A stretch of 10,597 bases of DNA from Calditrichaceae bacterium (GTDB lineage: Bacteria; Calditrichota; Calditrichia; Calditrichales; Calditrichaceae), in contig JAUXGF010000044.1 of the NCBI GenBank assembly GCA_030622395.1, positions 1-10,597 on the forward strand, given 5' to 3'. The position numbers were made by a program, and so were the translations under genes. How positions within the stretch are numbered: position 1 is the first letter of the stretch; each line of letters begins with the position of its first letter. Below the pieces are notes generated by a model. That model worked only from the letters and a program-made list of their open reading frames with translations. It was not told the DNA's origin and made no database searches. Shown here one piece after another: positions 6,786 through 10,597 of this stretch.

Positions 6786-7755
6786 AGTTGAAATAATTAT
6801 AATCATCCTCTAATTTCAGATAGGAATACTTTTTCTTTAATCGATTTATTAACTGTAATTGATCCTTAACAAATTGACGGTGCTTTTCCGAATATACATT
6901 ACGCGGACGATGCAGGCGGGCTTGAGCCAGTTTTTTAATATCTTTTAAGGTTCCCAAACAGGTTTCCGTAAAATAGCATTGGCTGAATTTTTCCCAAATA
7001 TAATCTTTTGCTATTTGATTGGGATGTACTAAATCCGCATCATAAAAACGGTAATCCCTTAAATCATCCATCATAATTTCATAAGCCGGGAAATAGCTGC
7101 AATCGCTTTTTTCTTTAATTGTTTCATGCAGGGCTAAAAGCAGGGCGCTTTTGCTTATTTGATTATCAACGGCGCCGTCTTTCCAATGCCGTACCGGGCT
7201 AATCGAAAATATGCAATTTAATTTTGGATTCAATTTGTTTAATAATTCCCATGATGATTGTATATACTCTGCTGTATCGGCGGAAGTTAACCGGTAATGC
7301 GTAAATTGATTTGCCGGTAATTTATGGCAATTGGAAACTATTATGCCGTTGGATTTATATTTGTAAACGTAAGACGTTCCGTAGGTTATTATAAGGCAGT
7401 TACAATTTTTTAAATATAACCTGACTGCCTCTAACTGACTGTTGATTCGCTGCAAGCAAACATTAATATCATGATGTGAAAAATCACTATGATGATAAAA
7501 GCTATGCCATTCGCTGTCGTGATAAATAAGATCGTCGGGTCCAAAAGTTTTGTTATTGGAAATTAATTTTATAGCCTGATAAATAGAAACAGGATTGTAT
7601 AAAACGCCAAAAGGATTTTCAAGCACATCAAATCTATAATATTTAAGATGTTGTGAAATGTTTTCGGCAAAACAAGAACCTATTGTCAAAATTCCATGGT
7701 TATGATTAATCTGGATATGGCTGTTAGGTATCGATATTTCAGTTCTATAATTCAT
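6760..7755 (-). CDS. GSCFA-family protein (predicted SGNH-like hydrolase)
   Basis: A 331-residue protein counted from the ATG at 7755. A TTG two codons further up is also open, but neither start has a Shine-Dalgarno site and the ATG is the normal choice. The family signature GSCFAEN is at residues 26-32, followed by NPFGVLYNPVSI (47-58), TYGTSYVY, SPVRHWKDG and DADLVHPN near 239-246. G-S at the start and D241-x-x-H244 at the end resemble blocks I and V of SGNH/GDSL hydrolases, with S27 or C28 as possible nucleophile; the substrate of the family is not established. No signal peptide or membrane segment is visible, so it is probably cytoplasmic. The C-terminal NSPPKSPSL is encoded by an interspersed palindrome, so the original end has probably been replaced. 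Confidence 0.88.
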   Translation of the reverse strand: MNYRTEISIPNSHIQINHNHGILTIGSCFAENISQHLKYYRFDVLENPFGVLYNPVSIYQAIKLISNNKTFGPDDLIYHDSEWHSFYHHSDFSHHDINVCLQRINSQLEAVRLYLKNCNCLIITYGTSYVYKYKSNGIIVSNCHKLPANQFTHYRLTSADTAEYIQSSWELLNKLNPKLNCIFSISPVRHWKDGAVDNQISKSALLLALHETIKEKSDCSYFPAYEIMMDDLRDYRFYDADLVHPNQIAKDYIWEKFSQCYFTETCLGTLKDIKKLAQARLHRPRNVYSEKHRQFVKDQLQLINRLKKKYSYLKLEDDYNYFNSPPKSPSL

Positions 7756-7802
7756 AATCAAAATTAAATAATTATTTGGGTTCTATGTACAGAAAATATT
7801 TT

Positions 7803-7860
7803 GCCACCAAGACACAAAGGCTCAAAGTTTTATTAATTATTTTATCTTAGTGTCTTTGCC
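7803..7860. repeat. Interspersed inverted repeat (CCACCAAGACACAAAG type)
   Basis: GCCACCAAGACACAAAGGC at the left is mirrored by CTTAGTGTCTTTGCC at the right; the exact pairing core is AAGACAC (7809-7815) with GTGTCTT (7850-7856), around an AT-only, nearly self-complementary loop. The left motif resembles a filler repeat seen in many environmental bacterial genomes. It lies upstream of the GSCFA gene, and directly adjoins the GC-rich block that follows. Confidence 0.7.
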
Positions 7861-8028
7861 TGCATCCCGATTGCGCCGATGGGCGAATCTGCCTGCTGGC
7901 TGATTGACGGATGCGCCCACTGGTGTATTAATCAGGGCGGTGTCTTTTGCCGCGACGACGCCGTCCCTCAGGAAGGGATCAACTGCATTAGTGGCTATCC
8001 CGAAATCAGGACAAATATCTTCGGCTAA
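7858..8028. other. GC-rich anomalous block, open on both strands, no supported gene
   Basis: This block is clearly richer in G+C (about 60% in its centre by eye) than the AT-rich sequence on either side. On the minus strand it sits in an open frame of 70 codons (7837-8049); on the plus strand the frame from ATG 7879 is open for 49 codons to TAA 8026-8028 and contains five cysteines. Neither has a ribosome site or a recognisable domain, and simultaneous openness on both strands is expected of GC-rich repeat DNA. I read it as an interspersed or transferred fragment inserted beside the repeat at 7803-7860. The following 8029-8079 is AT-only filler leading into the satD promoter. Confidence 0.5.
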
Positions 8029-8079
8029 TATTTTAAACAAATTTATCAAAAATAATTAAAATAAAAAAATATATTTTCG

Positions 8080-8108
8080 TTGACAAACATAAGTAGATGA
8101 CTTATATT
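8080..8108 (+). promoter_or_regulatory. Sigma-70-type promoter of the satD unit
   Basis: TTGACA (8080-8085) is a perfect -35 hexamer; after exactly 17 bp comes TATATT (8103-8108), five of six matches to the -10 consensus. Transcription would start near 8115, giving a leader of about 88 bases before the ATG at 8203. The spacer and the -10 are covered by the first palindrome of the 29-bp array. Confidence 0.85.
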
Positions 8109-8192
8109 AGACCTGTTATAAGAAATATGCTTATAAATGGTATGAAATAAGTATAAAGCTTATATTGTATGGAATATAATAAATTTACTTAT
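8089..8192. promoter_or_regulatory. Operator-like array: four ATAAG-N7-CTTAT palindromes at exact 29-bp period
   Basis: Palindromes start at 8089, 8118, 8147 and 8176, each 17 bp long: ATAAG, seven variable bases, CTTAT. The first three are perfect; the fourth has ATAAT for ATAAG. The right half extends to CTTATA in all four. The 12-bp gaps between units are unrelated in sequence, except for loosely shared GTATG/GA in the second and third. The first unit overlaps the -35/-10 spacer and enters the -10; the last ends 10 bases before the satD ATG. The layout suggests cooperative binding of a dimeric repressor, most simply the HTH-bearing SatD itself, but the binding protein is inferred. Conserved half-sites with variable centres and gaps argue against a simple tandem duplication. 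Confidence 0.85.
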
Positions 8193-8202
8193 ATGTAATA
8201 TT

Positions 8203-8841
8203 ATGCTATATTTAGTAATAATTGGCGATATCATTGGTTCAAAAAAAATCGAAAACCGCTACACTGTTCAGAAGCACTTTGCGGATGTATTGCGAGAGCC
8301 GCAGGTATTGTATGGAGAGACATTTGTTTCCCCGTTAACATTAACAATCGGCGATGAGTTTCAGGCAGTCATGTCTAATTCTGATTCGTTATTCAGCGTT
8401 ATGTCTCATATCGAAAATAAAATGGGAGTGGTTTCATTGCGCTATGGGATAGGAATAGGAGAAATTAATACTGAAATTAATTATAAAAACGCGATAGGTA
8501 TGGACGGCGCTGCGTTTCATTTTGCCAGAGAAGCGGTAGAAACAGCGCGCCGTGATAAGAGACAATATCATTTTGATTGTCCAAATGAGAAAATTCAATT
8601 ACGAATAAACACCCTGTTCGATTGGATCGATATTAGTAAAAGACGCTGGAACGATCAAAGAAAAAAAATATTATATTATTATCAAAAGAAAATGACGCAA
8701 AAAGAAATCGCAGAAAAATTAGGAATGACCCAACCCGCTGTATCTCAAAATATCAATGATATTACTTTTCAATTGATTAATAAAACACAGAGTTTAATTC
8801 AAGATGAGATAAATGAAATATTGACAGGGAAATCATGTTAA
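8203..8841 (+). CDS. SatD-family protein with C-terminal HTH (cyclase-like N-terminal motifs)
   Basis: A 212-residue soluble protein of the SatD family (named for the S. mutans sat operon; biochemical function not established). The N-terminal part carries VIIGDIIGSKKIENR (5-19), LTIGDEFQAVM (47-57), LRYGIGIGE (79-87) and GMDGAAFHFAREA (99-111). These line up with class III nucleotidyl cyclase elements: the metal-binding Asp of D-I-x-G (D9), the TIGD of the second metal site (D51), and the RIGIHTGE strand; the catalytic Asn of the N-x-x-x-R motif is not conserved (F105 at that place, R109 kept). Residues 163-185 (KMTQKEIAEKLGMTQPAVSQNI) form a clear helix-turn-helix. The start fits the family's beginning (MxxVIIGDI); there is no Shine-Dalgarno site in the AT-rich leader. 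It overlaps the next gene by 7 bases. Confidence 0.9.
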   Translation: MLYLVIIGDIIGSKKIENRYTVQKHFADVLREPQVLYGETFVSPLTLTIGDEFQAVMSNSDSLFSVMSHIENKMGVVSLRYGIGIGEINTEINYKNAIGMDGAAFHFAREAVETARRDKRQYHFDCPNEKIQLRINTLFDWIDISKRRWNDQRKKILYYYQKKMTQKEIAEKLGMTQPAVSQNINDITFQLINKTQSLIQDEINEILTGKSC

Positions 8842-9611
8842 AAGCAGAACTTGTTTTAATTTTAGTTTATTTGTCGGGCCGCTTATTCTTTTATGACATC
8901 AACTTGATAGCGCAACCGCACAAGTTATCCGGACAAAAAAAACCTGTCTTAAAAAGAATTGTATTTGGTATTGCAGCTTTCGTATTATTGGAACACGTTG
9001 ACATAGCCGTCATGCTTATATTGATGCATAGTTTATTAGTATTAATTGACACTGTTTTTGTACCGAAACAATCGAGGGGCATAAAAACTATCTATATTTG
9101 TCATTTGCTATTTGGTATTCTTATATTTCCAATGCTATTAAAGTTTTTAGTTCCATTTATGCCGGCTTGGCAGAATCCATTATTTATAGCGCTTTTCGAC
9201 TATCTGCAGTCATTTGTTCTTACAAGACCGTTTTTTTATAGCGGCAATCTAAACAAAATAATCCTTATTTTAATTGGCTTTGTATTTACACTTAAAGAAG
9301 GCACTCTATTTATCCGTTTAACTTTAAACCGGATATCTGCAATTCCTGTAAAAAAAGACAATCCCAAGAAGGAAGATTCGGATGAATACGAACGGGGTAA
9401 ATTAATCGGATTATTAGAGCGGACCTTTATATATTTTTTAGTGATATTTAATCAGATCGGCGGGGTGGCTATTATTGTCGCTCTGAAATCATTAGCTCGT
9501 TTTAAGGAAATGGATGATAAGAATTTTGCGGAATATTTTTTGATTGGTTCTTTTTTATCGTTGCTAATGGCGGTGACGCCCGCTGTGATAATTCGTATCA
9601 TATTAAATTAA
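8835..9611 (+). CDS. DUF3307-type integral membrane protein, SatD partner
   Basis: A 258-residue polytopic membrane protein. Likely membrane segments lie near 3-20, 40-54, 56-72, 86-108, 114-132, 141-160, 196-217 and 232-256, with a charged loop at 173-190 (KKDNPKKEDSDEYERG). The C-terminal part, GKLIGLLERTFIYFL, then ALKSLARFKEM and AEYFLIGSFLSLL, matches the domain found at the end of DUF3307 proteins that sit beside SatD. The N-terminal region, where the family usually has a H-L-x-G-D-F type motif, reads YLSGRLFFYD and is diverged. The ATG overlaps the satD stop by 7 bases and is preceded by AGGG with a 5-nt spacer inside satD, so the two are surely co-translated. It could transduce or respond to whatever SatD senses or makes; no function is established. 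Confidence 0.82.
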   Translation: MLKAELVLILVYLSGRLFFYDINLIAQPHKLSGQKKPVLKRIVFGIAAFVLLEHVDIAVMLILMHSLLVLIDTVFVPKQSRGIKTIYICHLLFGILIFPMLLKFLVPFMPAWQNPLFIALFDYLQSFVLTRPFFYSGNLNKIILILIGFVFTLKEGTLFIRLTLNRISAIPVKKDNPKKEDSDEYERGKLIGLLERTFIYFLVIFNQIGGVAIIVALKSLARFKEMDDKNFAEYFLIGSFLSLLMAVTPAVIIRIILN

Positions 9612-9635
9612 CTATAATTTTTTATTCGTTTTAAA

Positions 9636-10415
9636 ATGATTCAATCAAAGAAGGCTTTTTTTAGATTCTATGCCGAATTAAATGATTTTTTATCTGCAAA
9701 TAGAAAAGCGCAGACTTTTTCTTATCCTTTTACAGGCAGCCCCGCTATTAAAGATACCATCGAGGCAATTGGCGTACCTCATTCTGAAATTGATTTGATT
9801 TTAGTAAACAGCGGCTCTGTTGATTTTAATTATCAAATTAAAGATAATGATCGTGTTTCCGTATATCCTGTATTTGAATTGTTTGATATACGCTCAACTA
9901 CCCGCCTGCGTCCCGCACCTTTACGCGAGCCTAAATTTATACTTGATATCAATCTTGGAAAATTAGTTAAATATCTGCGTTTGTTAGGTTTTGACAGTCT
10001 TTATCAAAATGATTATGAAGATATTGAAATTATTAAAACTGCTCAGAATACAAAAAGAATTATTCTAACCCGCGACGTTGGGCTGTTAAAAAACAAACTG
10101 GTTACACATGGTTACTGGGTGCGGTCTACGATTCCTAAAATTCAAATAGTGGAGATGGCTACTAAATTTGACTTATTTTCAAAGATCAAACCGTTTCAGA
10201 TATGTTTGTCATGCAATGGGGAAATAATAGCGGTTAAAAAAAGTAAGGTGATTGACAAATTGCCGCCGAGGACAAAACTTTATTTCAATGATTTTTTTGA
10301 GTGTCAGTCATGTCATAAAATTTATTGGAGAGGCACGCATTATGAGCGGATGCTTCAGATTGTTGAAGATATAAAAAAGGAAAACAAAAGCGGTATTTCT
10401 AATAAAATGTTTTAG
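9636..10415 (+). CDS. Ubiquitin-fold / Mut7-C RNase-like protein with zinc ribbon
   Basis: A 259-residue protein with three parts. Residues about 5-85 form a ThiS/ubiquitin-like beta-grasp domain (AIKDTIEAIGVPHSEIDLILVNS, then DRVSVYPVFE), as in the Ub-Mut7C family. Residues 100-170 are the Mut7-C (PIN-like) nuclease region: KFILDINLGKLVKYLRLLGFD with D104, and RIILTRDVGLL with D147, the two acidic patches expected at the metal site. Residues 187-236 hold a zinc ribbon, C190-x2-C193 and C223-x2-C226, ending in the family's WRGTHYERM. The fusion is known and is predicted to cut RNA; its target is unknown. It starts 24 bases after the membrane-protein stop on the same strand, without a clear ribosome site, so it probably shares the satD transcript. 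No terminator of its own is visible. Confidence 0.9.
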   Translation: MIQSKKAFFRFYAELNDFLSANRKAQTFSYPFTGSPAIKDTIEAIGVPHSEIDLILVNSGSVDFNYQIKDNDRVSVYPVFELFDIRSTTRLRPAPLREPKFILDINLGKLVKYLRLLGFDSLYQNDYEDIEIIKTAQNTKRIILTRDVGLLKNKLVTHGYWVRSTIPKIQIVEMATKFDLFSKIKPFQICLSCNGEIIAVKKSKVIDKLPPRTKLYFNDFFECQSCHKIYWRGTHYERMLQIVEDIKKENKSGISNKMF

Positions 10416-10430
10416 TTGTAAACCTCAGAG

Positions 10431-10487
10431 AAGGGTGAAATTTAAAGACCCACCCTTGCTTGCATCCCGACACTTCGGGGTAACCCC
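10431..10487. repeat. Cluster of short palindromes downstream of the Mut7-C gene
   Basis: AAGGGTG (10431-10437) pairs with CACCCTT (10451-10457) across 13 bases; CCCGA-CACT-TCGGG (10466-10479) and GGGG-TAA-CCCC (10477-10487) follow, the last two overlapping. No T-run follows any of them. The TGCATCCCGA in it also occurs at 7861-7870 at the start of the GC-rich block, which supports a shared dispersed-repeat origin. Confidence 0.6.
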
Positions 10488-10514
10488 TCCCAAGAGTAAT
10501 GGCACTAACTTAAC

Positions 10515-10545
10515 TTGATTAATGGGTTATAATGTTGTATATTTG
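10515..10545 (+). promoter_or_regulatory. Bacteroidota-type promoter for the right-edge ORF
   Basis: TATATTTG (10538-10545) matches the Bacteroidota -7 consensus TAnnTTTG exactly, and CTTG (TTG at 10515-10517) stands 20 bases upstream, close to the -33 consensus TTTG. A TATAAT at 10528-10533 is an alternative sigma-70 -10 but has no acceptable -35 at the right distance. Confidence 0.55.
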
Positions 10546-10550
10546 CATCT

Positions 10551-10597
10551 ATGAAAATGAATAGATCTCTCGGCTTAAGCGCCGAAATACAAAAACA
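10551..10597 (+). CDS. Start of an unrecognised protein, cut by the window edge
   Basis: Fifteen complete codons are visible, MKMNRSLGLSAEIQK, and the frame stays open to the edge. There is no Shine-Dalgarno site, but a Bacteroidota-style promoter ends 5 bases before the ATG. A second ATG is two codons in. The short leader with a promoter so close, together with the sequence GGCACTAACTTAA at 10501-10513, would suit the left end of an insertion sequence with its transposase, but there is too little to claim that. No family can be assigned. Confidence 0.45.
   Translation, partial: MKMNRSLGLSAEIQK

Noticed and set aside
7756..7761. TTG start two codons upstream for the GSCFA gene
   Set aside because: No ribosome site for it; the ATG at 7755 gives the usual family N-terminus.
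7837..8049. 70-codon minus-strand ORF
   Set aside because: Runs through the GC-rich block and half of the inverted repeat at 7803-7860, has no ribosome site or domain, and the opposite strand is also open.
8089..8192. CRISPR-like array
   Set aside because: Only 17-bp palindromes with 12-bp gaps, a total period of 29 bp, conservation limited to half-sites, and location on top of a promoter; no cas genes.

Overview
The window is AT-rich (roughly 35-40% G+C by eye) and looks like a chromosomal segment from a bacterium of the Bacteroidota/Ignavibacteria (FCB) side of the tree. Four things point there: a prolyl tripeptidyl-peptidase that aligns with the Porphyromonas gingivalis enzyme at every catalytic position, a GSCFA-family protein, abundant palindromic filler repeats between genes (including the GTCATTTCGA...GAGAAATCT type), and a Bacteroidota-style promoter (CTTG-N20-TATATTTG) near the right edge. 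Some genes still have good Shine-Dalgarno sites and one has a textbook sigma-70 promoter, so I do not commit below superphylum.

Layout. 1-1385 (+): 3' part of pepD (M20C Xaa-His dipeptidase), followed by a strong terminator. 1541-2395 (-): CPBP/Rce1-like membrane protease. 2562-2716: a 155-bp MITE-like inverted-repeat element. 2743-3301 (-): a yefM-yoeB type II toxin-antitoxin operon with a paired TGTACA operator. 3507-4199 (-): a lipoprotein with a discoidin-like domain. 4372-6534 (-): secreted prolyl tripeptidyl-peptidase (S9B). 6760-7755 (-): GSCFA protein whose end is overwritten by a palindromic repeat. 7803-8028: a repeat followed by a GC-rich anomalous block. 8080-10415 (+): a compact three-gene unit consisting of a SatD-family protein with a C-terminal HTH, a DUF3307-type membrane protein and a ubiquitin-fold/Mut7-C nuclease with a zinc ribbon. 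10551-end (+): start of an unrecognised ORF.

How the genes may work together. PepD and the tripeptidyl-peptidase suggest growth on peptides and proline-rich protein, one enzyme in the cytoplasm and the other exported. The toxin-antitoxin pair is self-contained. The most interesting part is the SatD unit. Its promoter and leader carry four 17-bp palindromes (ATAAG-N7-CTTAT) spaced at exactly 29 bp, which also cover the -10 element. The SatD N-terminus carries motifs strongly resembling class III nucleotidyl cyclases (DIIGS, TIGDEFQAV, RYGIGIGE). A cyclase-like protein with its own DNA-binding domain, overlapping a membrane protein gene and followed by a nuclease gene, suggests a self-regulated signalling or conflict module. 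That functional reading is inference; the palindrome array and the motifs are directly visible.
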